DNA from: Actinoplanes lutulentus
Lineage (GTDB): Bacteria > Actinomycetota > Actinomycetes > Mycobacteriales > Micromonosporaceae
Length of the DNA stretch: 64,000 nucleotides
Direction of reading: 5' to 3'
Assembly: GCF_003259845.1 (NCBI RefSeq)
Contig: NZ_QLMJ01000019.1
Coordinates: forward strand, 165,865 to 229,864
Shown: positions 24,891-32,253 of the stretch, piece after piece
Layout: each line of letters begins with the position of its first letter
Numbering within the stretch: position 1 is the stretch's first letter
The notes under the pieces: model-generated
What the model was told of the DNA's origin: nothing
The model's database searches: none
What the model saw: the letters and a program-made list of their open reading frames with translations, nothing else
Made by a program: the position numbers and the translations under genes

Positions 24891-25520
24891 TCAGCCGAGG
24901 TATGTCAGCACCGCCAGGACCCGCCGGTTGTCATCGTCCGACGGCGGCATTCCGAGCTTCGTGAAAATGCTGTTGATGTGCTTGCTGACCGCTTTCTCGG
25001 TGATGAAGATGCGGCTCGCGATCGCCGCGTTCGACCGGCCCTCGGCCATCAGTCCGAGCACTTCCTGCTCCCGCGCCGTCAAACCATTGAGTGGCTGCCG
25101 GGCCAGGAGCTGGGCCACGACCTCGGGGTCCATCACGGTGCCGCCGGCGGCGACTCGGCGTACCGCGTCGACGAACTGCTCGACGTCCGCGATCCGGTCC
25201 TTGAGCAGATATCCGACGCCGCCGCTGCGATCGCCGAGCAGTTCACGGGCATAGAGCTGCTCGACATATTGAGAGAGCACCAGAACCGGCAGTCCGGGCA
25301 GTTCGGCGCGGGCCGCGATCGCCGCGCGCAGGCCCTCGTCGGTGAAGGTGGGCGGCAGCCGCACGTCGACGATGGCGACGTCGGGGCGGTTCGCGAGCAG
25401 AGCCGGGAGCAACGCGGGCCCGTTGTCGACCGCGGCCACCACCTCGCAGCCGAACGCGGTGAGCAGCCGGGTCAGTCCGTCGCGGAGGAGCGCGAGGTCT
25501 TCGGCGAGGACAACACGCAC
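24891..25520 (-). CDS. NarL/LuxR-type response regulator
   Basis: The 209-residue protein has a receiver domain with the phosphorylated aspartate at 52 in VAIVDVRLPP, and a C-terminal LuxR helix-turn-helix, LTAREQEVLGLMAEGRSNAA and ITEKAVSKHINSIF. It is the output partner of the kinase encoded just upstream, whose 3' end overlaps it by 49 bp. GTG start. Confidence 0.9.
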   Translation of the reverse strand: MRVVLAEDLALLRDGLTRLLTAFGCEVVAAVDNGPALLPALLANRPDVAIVDVRLPPTFTDEGLRAAIAARAELPGLPVLVLSQYVEQLYARELLGDRSGGVGYLLKDRIADVEQFVDAVRRVAAGGTVMDPEVVAQLLARQPLNGLTAREQEVLGLMAEGRSNAAIASRIFITEKAVSKHINSIFTKLGMPPSDDDNRRVLAVLTYLG

Positions 25521-26581
25521 GGCAGCTCCATGTTCACGACGGTTGGTCCGCCCGGCGGGCTGGTGACCGACATTGTTCCATCGAAGGCGGCCAGCCTTCG
25601 TTGCACGCCGCGCATCCCCGAGCCGCCTTCCGGGTCGGCGCCGCCGTCGCCGTCGTCGCGGACGACCATGCTGATCAGGTCGTTCTCAAAACGCATCCCG
25701 ACGCCGACATGCCGGGCGCCGCTGTGTTTGACCACGTTGGCCAGCATCTCGGCGACCGAGAAATAGGCGGCCGACTCGACCGGCGCGGGCATCCGGCAGG
25801 GCAGGTCCGCCTCCACGTCGACCGGCATCGGGAGGGTCAGCGCCAGCGCCGACACCGCGCCTTCGAGGCCGCGTTCGGACAGCACGGGCGGCAGGATGCC
25901 GCGTACCACCTGGCGCAGCTCGCCGAGGGCCTGCCCGCTCGCCTCCCTGGCCTCCACGAGCAGCCGATGCGCGGCGACCGGATCACGGTGGATCAGCGCC
26001 TCGGCCAGGCCGATGTTCATGCCGAGCGCGACGAGCCGGGCCTGCGCGCCGTCGTGCAGGTCGCGTTCGATCCGGCGCAGCTCGGCAGCCTGCGCGTCGA
26101 CGGTGTCGGCGCGACTCACGGTCAGCGTCTCCACCCGCCGCCGCAACGCGGCCGCGGCGGTCGGTCCGAGCAGCAGCCGCGAGAAACGGAAGGCGATTCT
26201 TATCGGGTACGGCCCAGCGGCCAGCCCGACGATCCCCAGGACGCCCGTGATGATCGCCCCGGGCAGCAGCCACGAGAAGTCCCGCCAGGTCGCCGGATCG
26301 GCGATCACCATCCGGAACCGCCGCCACGAACCGAGCGGCGCGTCGACCGGAATTGATCGGTACGGCACGGCGATCGGCACACCGAACCGGGCACTGAACC
26401 GCCGCTCCAGATCGGCCCGGAACCGCACCGCGACGACAACGTGGGGCATCACCACAATCCCGATGCCGAGCACCGGGATGAGCAGCACCGACACGAGGCT
26501 CGCCACGAAGAGCGTGAGGTTGGCGGCGAGCGCCAGCACCGCGATCAGCAGGCCCGCGACGGTCTTCCGGATCCCTTCCAC
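25472..26581 (-). CDS. Sensor histidine kinase (HisKA_3 type)
   Basis: A 369-residue membrane kinase with two pairs of hydrophobic helices in the first 170 residues. The HisKA_3 phospho-acceptor box is RIERDLHDGAQARLVALGM; the ATPase domain has VVRDDGDGG and GGSGMRGVQRRLAAFDG. I chose GTG 26581, which begins MEGIRKTVAGLL and follows the FAH-family gene stop by four bases. It works with the NarL-type regulator. The inducing signal is unknown. Confidence 0.85.
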   Translation of the reverse strand: MEGIRKTVAGLLIAVLALAANLTLFVASLVSVLLIPVLGIGIVVMPHVVVAVRFRADLERRFSARFGVPIAVPYRSIPVDAPLGSWRRFRMVIADPATWRDFSWLLPGAIITGVLGIVGLAAGPYPIRIAFRFSRLLLGPTAAAALRRRVETLTVSRADTVDAQAAELRRIERDLHDGAQARLVALGMNIGLAEALIHRDPVAAHRLLVEAREASGQALGELRQVVRGILPPVLSERGLEGAVSALALTLPMPVDVEADLPCRMPAPVESAAYFSVAEMLANVVKHSGARHVGVGMRFENDLISMVVRDDGDGGADPEGGSGMRGVQRRLAAFDGTMSVTSPPGGPTVVNMELPCVLSSPKTSRSSATD

Positions 26582-26585
26582 GGCC

Positions 26586-27551
26586 TCATTCTGGACAGGC
26601 CGCGCCAGCGGGGCCACCGCCGATCCGATTGGTGAGGGTGACCGGAGCGCCGGCGGCCAGATCGAGTTCGAGCCGGACCTCGTCACCCGGCCGCGGAAAA
26701 CGGCCCATCTCCAGACCGCAGAGCCCCGGAATGGTCCCGCTGCCGAGCACATCACCGGGCAACAGCTGCTCACCGCTGGCCGCGTATTTGACCACCGCGC
26801 CCAGATCGAACATCGGACCTTTCGTCGTGCCTTCTCCCCAGGTCTCGCCGTTCACGACGACCCTTCCGGTGAGTTCACGCCAGCGCGGCAACACCTCGTC
26901 CGCGGTCACCACCACGGCCGACATCGCATTGGCGAACGTCTTCGCCTTGACCACCCCGCCGAACGTCCCGCGCCGCGTGTCGTCCCACTGCGTATCCCGC
27001 GCGGTCCAATCGTTGAGAACCACGAACCCACCGATCGCCGCCCGCCCCTGCGCGGCGTCGCAGTCCTTGACCGGCTTCGCGATGACGATCCCGAGCTCCA
27101 GCTCGAAATCAAGAACCCTCGCGAACGAAGGCCACTCCAGCGTCGCGCCGTCCGGGATCACCGACCGGTGATTTCCCATGTAGAACTGCGGATCCCGGTA
27201 ATAGTTCGCCTTCGGCCGCATGGCCGGCAGCACATTGCCGGTAACCGATTCGAAGACCTTGGCGACCCGTCGCACCCCGGGCGACCCGAAAGCGGCGACC
27301 AGCCCCCGAGCCCCATTGACCATGTGCGATTCCCAAAGACCAAAACACCGCAGCGAAGCTGCTTCCATCGGCAGCCCGGCGGGTCCGCTCACGCTCTCTC
27401 TTCGGTACGGGTCAGCAAAGGCACCCTCAGCCTCCCGGACGGCCGCGCTCCCGCCCCCGAGAAAGCCCAGCAGATCCTTCCCGACAACCACCCAAGCCCC
27501 GGTCGCCGAATCCCACCCCACCACCCGCCCGTCCGCCACCCCAACCCGCAC
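26586..27551 (-). CDS. Fumarylacetoacetate hydrolase-family protein
   Basis: The 321-residue protein has the FAH fold. A metal ligand block is LDFELELGIVI, the lysine/aspartate region is VLNDWTARDTQ, and the later GTIPGLCGLEMGRF is typical of the C-terminal core. FAH-type enzymes cleave beta-diketones with Mg or Mn. Which substrate is used is not evident. It sits just upstream of the kinase gene, on the same strand, with 4 bp between them, so coexpression is likely. Confidence 0.82.
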   Translation of the reverse strand: MRVGVADGRVVGWDSATGAWVVVGKDLLGFLGGGSAAVREAEGAFADPYRRESVSGPAGLPMEAASLRCFGLWESHMVNGARGLVAAFGSPGVRRVAKVFESVTGNVLPAMRPKANYYRDPQFYMGNHRSVIPDGATLEWPSFARVLDFELELGIVIAKPVKDCDAAQGRAAIGGFVVLNDWTARDTQWDDTRRGTFGGVVKAKTFANAMSAVVVTADEVLPRWRELTGRVVVNGETWGEGTTKGPMFDLGAVVKYAASGEQLLPGDVLGSGTIPGLCGLEMGRFPRPGDEVRLELDLAAGAPVTLTNRIGGGPAGAACPE

Positions 27552-27607
27552 ACGCAGCCCCTTCCCCTCACCAGATCAACGCACGAGTGGCGAGAAGGGC
27601 ATCTCGC

Positions 27608-28021
27608 CTAGAGTGCCAGGAGAGACACTCTGTAGGCGCCATAAGCTTCGGGGATACGAGTAACGATCACGGCGCTCATGGCGGTCGCCTCGGCGACCAT
27701 CTGGCCCACCATCAGTGGGCCGATCAGCGCGGGCTGCATCGGATGGTGTTCCAGGCGTGGTGCGGCGATCTCGCCGGCTTCGACCGCCCCGTTCCAGGTC
27801 AACTGCTGCTCGTGGATACCAGGGAAGCCGAACAGGTGATACCAGGTGCTGAGCGGAAGGCGCAATGCGGCCTGCGCCTCGGCGACCGCGAGAGCCGGCA
27901 GGGTCAGCATCACCTCACCGGCTGCCGCCACCTCCAGCAACATGGTCAGCGTTGGATCTCCGGCGAAGAACTCGACGACGGCCGACGCATCGAGAATATG
28001 CGGCGGCTGTGGTCCGGTCAC
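27608..28021 (-). CDS. PIN-domain toxin (VapC-like)
   Basis: The 137-residue protein has an N-terminal ILDASAVVEFFAG, where the first aspartate of the PIN active site is visible, and a second acidic segment, LAVAEAQAAL, with the glutamate. The C-terminal catalytic block is altered: VTRIPEAYG lacks the usual TxD aspartate, so activity may be reduced or unusual. VapC proteins are Mg-dependent RNases that cut tRNA or rRNA. It starts with GTG inside the antitoxin stop (GTGA). Confidence 0.75.
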   Translation of the reverse strand: MTGPQPPHILDASAVVEFFAGDPTLTMLLEVAAAGEVMLTLPALAVAEAQAALRLPLSTWYHLFGFPGIHEQQLTWNGAVEAGEIAAPRLEHHPMQPALIGPLMVGQMVAEATAMSAVIVTRIPEAYGAYRVSLLAL

Positions 28022-28197
28022 GCGGATCGCTGCGAACGGTGAGCGATGATCTCCGCGAGGTCTCGGGCGGCGCGGGCCTGCTTCTCACGGAACTCGGCCA
28101 CCTGTTCCCTCGTCCATGGGCCTGGTTTGGGGAGACCGAGTGCCTCGGCCAGGCGCACAACTTCGGGATGCGGCTCGATGAGGGCTTCCTCGTCCAT
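28018..28197 (-). CDS. Small antitoxin (VapB-like)
   Basis: A 59-residue protein begins MDEEALIEPHPEVVRLAEAL and ends with a helical segment EFREKQARAARDLAEIIAH. The last helix could bind the PIN toxin. Its stop overlaps the toxin start by 4 bp, the usual layout for an antitoxin-toxin pair. I call the role from position and size; no DNA-binding motif is clearly visible. ATG at 28197. Confidence 0.65.
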   Translation of the reverse strand: MDEEALIEPHPEVVRLAEALGLPKPGPWTREQVAEFREKQARAARDLAEIIAHRSQRSA

Positions 28198-28247
28198 GCG
28201 GCCCAGGTTAGCGAAGCGTCACCGAGTAGCGACACACACGAATGGGT

Positions 28248-28278
28248 GAGCGGCGGCACCGGGCTGGTGCCGCCGCTC
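28248..28278 (-). terminator. Strong hairpin after the LPXTG gene
   Basis: Perfect 13-bp arms (GAGCGGCGGCACC and GGTGCCGCCGCTC) around a 5-base loop. It starts 12 bases after the stop codon of the minus-strand surface protein and is the clearest terminator in the window. Confidence 0.75.
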
Positions 28279-28289
28279 GTTGGTGCTGG

Positions 28290-30578
28290 TCAGCTCACGA
28301 ACGTGCGCCTGCGGCGGCGGGTCCAGAAGAGCAGGCCCGCGCCCATCGCGATCAGCAGGATCGCCACCGAGATCAGCACCGGCACCGGCACGCTGGAGCC
28401 GGTGATCGGCAGGCCGCCGGCGTTGTTGTCGCCGCCGGGAGTCGGCGTCGCGGTCGCGTCGCCATCGTCGTCGCCGTCACCGTCACCGGAACCCGAACCG
28501 GAACCGTCGTCGTCACCGGAACCGGACCCGGGGGCGGAGGACGGCGGGACCGTCGGCTTCGCGTCCGTGTTGCCGCCGAGCAGCAGGATCTCGTCGCTCT
28601 CGGCGTCGTCGGTCATCGTCTTCACCGACGTCTCCGTGCCGCGCGGCAGGTACTGGTGCTTCGCCGTGAACACCTGCTTGGTGACGTTCTTCTTCGGTGC
28701 CTTGGAGAAGTCGACGCCGCCCATCGTGTAGATGTAGACCTTGCCGCCGGCCTCCCACTCGAACTCGTAGTCACCCTCCTTGTACGACTTCAGGTACCGC
28801 TGCCAGGTCTCGTTGAAGTCCCACTTCTCGCCGCGGATCGGCCACTTCGCCACGTTGTCGCTGTTGATGATCGACCGGTAGTCGGTGGCCTTCTTCGCGT
28901 CCTGCAGGCGGATCCACTCGGCCGCGACCCGGGACGTGTAGACGCGGCGCAGGTCGGCGTACGCCGGATCGTTGTTGATGAGGCGCTCGACCTCGGGAAC
29001 GATGAGTTCCTCGACCACTTCCTGGTTCTTCTTGATCTGCGCCTCGGTCGGCTTGCAGACGTCACCGGGCGGCTGCACGGTGAACTCCTGCGGCACCGAG
29101 CTGAGCTTCAGCGGCGCGTCCAGGATGTAGATGCCGCCGTCCTGCTCACGGACCTGCGCGGGCGCCGGCTCGATCCAGTTGCGGATGCTGTGCAGGCAGG
29201 GCAGCCCGTCGGTCAGCTGGGTGGCGTTCCAGAACTTCTTGCCGAGCGGCTTCGCCGGGTTCATCGCCTGCGCGAAGTCCTGCTTCATCTTCAGGTCGGC
29301 TTCGAGCAGCACCCGTCCGGCGTCGGTCTTGCCGAACTTGGTGTCCATGATCCGGTTGGGCTCGTCCGGGTTGAGGTTCACCCAGAACTTCTCCGGGGTG
29401 AGCGCGAGCCAGGTGAAGAACGAGTCGGAGATCAGCTGAGCTTTCTCCTCGCCGCCGTAACCCGGGTTCTCGTCGGGGTCGGGCATCTTCTTGGCGGAGA
29501 ACGAGTAGTTCAGGCCTTCGCCCTTGGCGGGCGCGCCGACGAACCGCAGTTCCAGGGTGGAGAAGTCGACGCCGCCGGGGCCGCGCAGCCGCTGGCCGGT
29601 CGGGTCACCCTGCCGGATGCGCTCCATCTGCTGGCGCATCGTCTCGGGCGTCGGCTTCGACTGGTTGAGCATGTCGTTCAGGCCGCCGCGGGCGCCCTGG
29701 CCGGCCGACGAGGTCGGGTTCAGGAGCGGGTCGAACTTGGTGTACTGCCCGGGCGTGAACCGTGCGACCGGGGTGGACCGGTGCTCGTACGCCGTAACCC
29801 GGGACAGCCCTTCCGGAGTGTTGCCGACGGCCTTGCCGAGGTTCCGCAGCGCCGTTGTCGTCTTCTTCTCCTGCTCCTGGCCGAAGACGTACCGCAGCTT
29901 GTACTCGGCGAACCGGCTGTCCTTGAGCACCGTGCGGTCACCGGGGATCTGTCCACCCGAGTGCGCCCCACCGGACTTGAACTCGATGAACTCCTTGGTC
30001 TTCGTGTTCACCGCGTCGTACGTACGAATGACCTTGCCGTTGGTGTCTTTGATCTGGACTTCGCAGAGCCAGTGGTCGCCGACCATGTTGAAGTCGCGGG
30101 CGACCTTCTCGCCGAACGCGGCGCCGCGGGAGTTGCGGGCGGCGTTCTCGATGTAGGCGTCGTTGAGCCAGTCCTTGAACGTGCCGGTGTACGGGTTCGT
30201 GCTGCTCTGCCGCCGGTTGTAGCTGGCGTAGACCTTGCGCTTGTCGCCCTCTTGCCAGATGCCGGGGTCTTCACCGGCGTCCGCGATGTCCTTGGCCGTG
30301 GGCGCGGGCAGGTTGTCCATCGCCTGCCGCTGGTTCGTGTAGTCGTACGTGTCCCAGTCCGCCTTGACCCGGCTCGCGTCACCGACCGGAATCGTGTTCG
30401 GCTTCGACGGCGGCCCGGAGAGGTCGAATTTCTTGTCGCATCGCTGCCCGGTGAACGGCAGAGGCGCGGGAGCTGCGGCGACCGGCACGGCGCCGAACGC
30501 CAGCACGGCCGCGCAGACGGCGGCGGCCAGGCTGCGCATCAGCAGGCGCGCGCGCATCGCGGGTCTGGGGTTGCTCAT
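28290..30578 (-). CDS. LPXTG-anchored surface protein with nuclease-like motifs
   Basis: This 762-residue protein has a signal peptide (about 1-36), a C-terminal sorting signal LPITG (723-727), a hydrophobic helix and a basic RRRRR tail, so it should be covalently attached to the wall by a sortase. An acidic glycine/serine linker runs at about 665-715. An N-terminal region carries E157, D188 and E199-F-K201 in order (DAVN...FIEFKSGG), the layout of PD-(D/E)XK nucleases. A second conserved but unnamed region, PDEPNRIMDTKFGKTDAGR, lies at about 405-425. Nuclease function is inference. It is single-gene, ended by a strong hairpin, and divergent from a small unknown gene. Confidence 0.75.
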   Translation of the reverse strand: MSNPRPAMRARLLMRSLAAAVCAAVLAFGAVPVAAAPAPLPFTGQRCDKKFDLSGPPSKPNTIPVGDASRVKADWDTYDYTNQRQAMDNLPAPTAKDIADAGEDPGIWQEGDKRKVYASYNRRQSSTNPYTGTFKDWLNDAYIENAARNSRGAAFGEKVARDFNMVGDHWLCEVQIKDTNGKVIRTYDAVNTKTKEFIEFKSGGAHSGGQIPGDRTVLKDSRFAEYKLRYVFGQEQEKKTTTALRNLGKAVGNTPEGLSRVTAYEHRSTPVARFTPGQYTKFDPLLNPTSSAGQGARGGLNDMLNQSKPTPETMRQQMERIRQGDPTGQRLRGPGGVDFSTLELRFVGAPAKGEGLNYSFSAKKMPDPDENPGYGGEEKAQLISDSFFTWLALTPEKFWVNLNPDEPNRIMDTKFGKTDAGRVLLEADLKMKQDFAQAMNPAKPLGKKFWNATQLTDGLPCLHSIRNWIEPAPAQVREQDGGIYILDAPLKLSSVPQEFTVQPPGDVCKPTEAQIKKNQEVVEELIVPEVERLINNDPAYADLRRVYTSRVAAEWIRLQDAKKATDYRSIINSDNVAKWPIRGEKWDFNETWQRYLKSYKEGDYEFEWEAGGKVYIYTMGGVDFSKAPKKNVTKQVFTAKHQYLPRGTETSVKTMTDDAESDEILLLGGNTDAKPTVPPSSAPGSGSGDDDGSGSGSGDGDGDDDGDATATPTPGGDNNAGGLPITGSSVPVPVLISVAILLIAMGAGLLFWTRRRRRTFVS

Positions 30579-30690
30579 GAGGATCCCCGTCCAGGGAGGC
30601 CCAGAAGACTTCGAAAGGCGAGCGAAACGCCGGATGCCTCCCCGTTTGTAGTCGTCTGGTTCCCGGCGCCTGTGGCACCATATGGAACGG

Positions 30691-30718
30691 GACCGTATCG
30701 GCGCAGCCCGATACGGTC
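30691..30718. promoter_or_regulatory. Perfect 11-bp inverted repeat in the divergent promoter
   Basis: GACCGTATCGG and CCGATACGGTC enclose a 6-base loop, between the LPXTG gene and the small divergent gene. Its site, about 50 bp upstream of the small gene, suggests an operator or a promoter-proximal hairpin. Confidence 0.5.
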
Positions 30719-30769
30719 AATCGACTTCTATGGATATCATTTCGTTACCGAGAAGAACCGGGGCACGAC

Positions 30770-31207
30770 ATGAACTGGGCAGACAACCCCAGGCTGAACA
30801 CCTGGCTGGCGAGCCAGGAGGCTGCTTTCCCGGCCTGGTCCAGTGAGACCGGGCAGCAGTGGGACTTCTCGGTCGACTCGCTGGACCGCCTCGAACAGCT
30901 GCTCCGGGAGCGCTTTGCCGGCTGGGACGAGTTGCTCGCCGCCGAGGACGAGCCGGTGGTGACCGTCCCGGCCTGGTACCTCGGCGAGGTGCAGAACCGG
31001 AACTGCGGCACGTCGTGGTACCGCAACCCGGTCGTGCCCACCCACCCGGACCAGCCGAAGACCCCGTTCGTCCAGCTCCCCGAGGACCCCGAGGCGGGGT
31101 ACGAGGACGACGTCCCGCCGGGTAGCAACCCGTTCACCGAGATTCGCGGTCTGTTCGTCCGCGAAGACGGCCGACGGCTACGGGACGTCGTCTCTCGTTA
31201 CCCCTGA
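30770..31207 (+). CDS. Hypothetical protein, possibly partner of the surface protein
   Basis: I do not recognise this 145-residue soluble protein. It is rich in tryptophan and acidic residues (MNWADNPRLNTWLASQEAAF) and lacks a signal peptide. The size and acidic composition would suit a binding or immunity-type protein, but there is no direct proof. It is divergent from the LPXTG gene, with an inverted repeat between them. Confidence 0.6.
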   Translation: MNWADNPRLNTWLASQEAAFPAWSSETGQQWDFSVDSLDRLEQLLRERFAGWDELLAAEDEPVVTVPAWYLGEVQNRNCGTSWYRNPVVPTHPDQPKTPFVQLPEDPEAGYEDDVPPGSNPFTEIRGLFVREDGRRLRDVVSRYP

Positions 31208-31215
31208 CAAGAGGT

Positions 31216-32043
31216 TCAGCTCTTCCAGAACTCGAGCAGGTCCTTGTCCAGCTCCTGCTGGTACGCGCCCGCGATGCCGTGCGGGCCACCCGGGTACAGC
31301 TTCAGGGTGCCGTTCTTGACCAGCTTGATGGCTTTCTCCGAGGCGGCGGCCGGCGGCACGATCTGGTCGTCGTCGCCCTGCGCGATGAAGATCGGGACGT
31401 CGAGCTTCTGCAGGTCGGCGGTGAAGTCGGTCTCGGAGAACTGCTTCACGCAGTCGTAGACCGCGGCGAAGCCGGCCTGCATGCCGAGCCGCCAGAACTG
31501 GTCACGCTGACCCTGGGAGATCGTCGAGCCGGGCCGGTTCGTACCGAAGAAGGGCTCGGAAAGGTCCTTGAAGAACTGCGAGCGGTCGGCGAGGACGCCG
31601 GCGCGGATCCCGTCGAACGCCTCGATCGGCGTTCCTTCCGGGTTGCTCTCCGACTTCACCATGATCGGCGGAACCGCGCCGGCCGTGGCGATCTTCACAA
31701 CCCGTCCGACGCCGTGCGTCGCGGCGAACCGGACCACCTCGCCACCACCGGTCGAGTGGCCGACCAGGATGATGTCGCGCAGGTCCAGGGCACGCACCAG
31801 GGCGTCCAGGTCCGCGGCGTACGTGTCCATGTCGTTGCCGAAGTAGGTCTGCGTCGACCGGCCGTGTCCACGGCGGTCGTGGGCGATGGCCCGGAACCCG
31901 TTGTCGGCGGCGAGCTTCATCTCGACGTCCCACGCGTCACTGCTCAGCGGCCAGCCGTGGCTGAAGATGATCGGCTGGGCGTCCTTGTTGCCCCAGTCCT
32001 TGTAGAAGATCTCGGTGCCGTCGTCAGTGGTGATGAAAGGCAT
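31216..32043 (-). CDS. Alpha/beta hydrolase, non-haem chloroperoxidase type
   Basis: The 275-residue protein matches the esterase/chloroperoxidase family: oxyanion segment SHGWPLSSDAWD, DRRGHGRS, nucleophile GHSTGG, and late histidine in GPHGIAGAYQ. These enzymes cleave esters and can perform peroxide-dependent halide oxidation in vitro. I chose ATG 32043, preceded by GAGGAG; an upstream in-frame start would not fit the family. It is convergent with the small unknown gene, with only 8 bp between them. Confidence 0.85.
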   Translation of the reverse strand: MPFITTDDGTEIFYKDWGNKDAQPIIFSHGWPLSSDAWDVEMKLAADNGFRAIAHDRRGHGRSTQTYFGNDMDTYAADLDALVRALDLRDIILVGHSTGGGEVVRFAATHGVGRVVKIATAGAVPPIMVKSESNPEGTPIEAFDGIRAGVLADRSQFFKDLSEPFFGTNRPGSTISQGQRDQFWRLGMQAGFAAVYDCVKQFSETDFTADLQKLDVPIFIAQGDDDQIVPPAAASEKAIKLVKNGTLKLYPGGPHGIAGAYQQELDKDLLEFWKS

Positions 32044-32253
32044 GGCTGGCTCCTCGCCGGATGTCGCTGCGGCCGTCCCGCATCGCTCGAATACCAAACT
32101 GCCCGCCCGGCCGGGTGATGCCATCCGTCGAATGACTGCTCACGTACGAACAGCGACGGGCGTCACGCAGAACCTTGAGACTTCATGCTTTCTGCCTGGC
32201 GTATCTCACATTCGGGTAGTGGACTGTTCCTTCACACAGGGAGCAGGCAGAAA

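Noticed and set aside
25896..27611. Long plus-strand frame opposite the kinase and FAH genes
   Set aside because: It lies antisense to well-supported genes and has no domain signal.
30447..30461. Second LPXTG-type motif (LPFTG) near the N-terminus of the surface protein
   Set aside because: It lies just after the signal peptide without the hydrophobic and basic tail required for sorting; a coincidence.
28242..30773. Plus-strand 840-codon frame opposite the LPXTG gene
   Set aside because: The minus strand shows signal peptide, sorting signal and terminator; the plus frame shows only Arg/Val/Leu-rich sequence.
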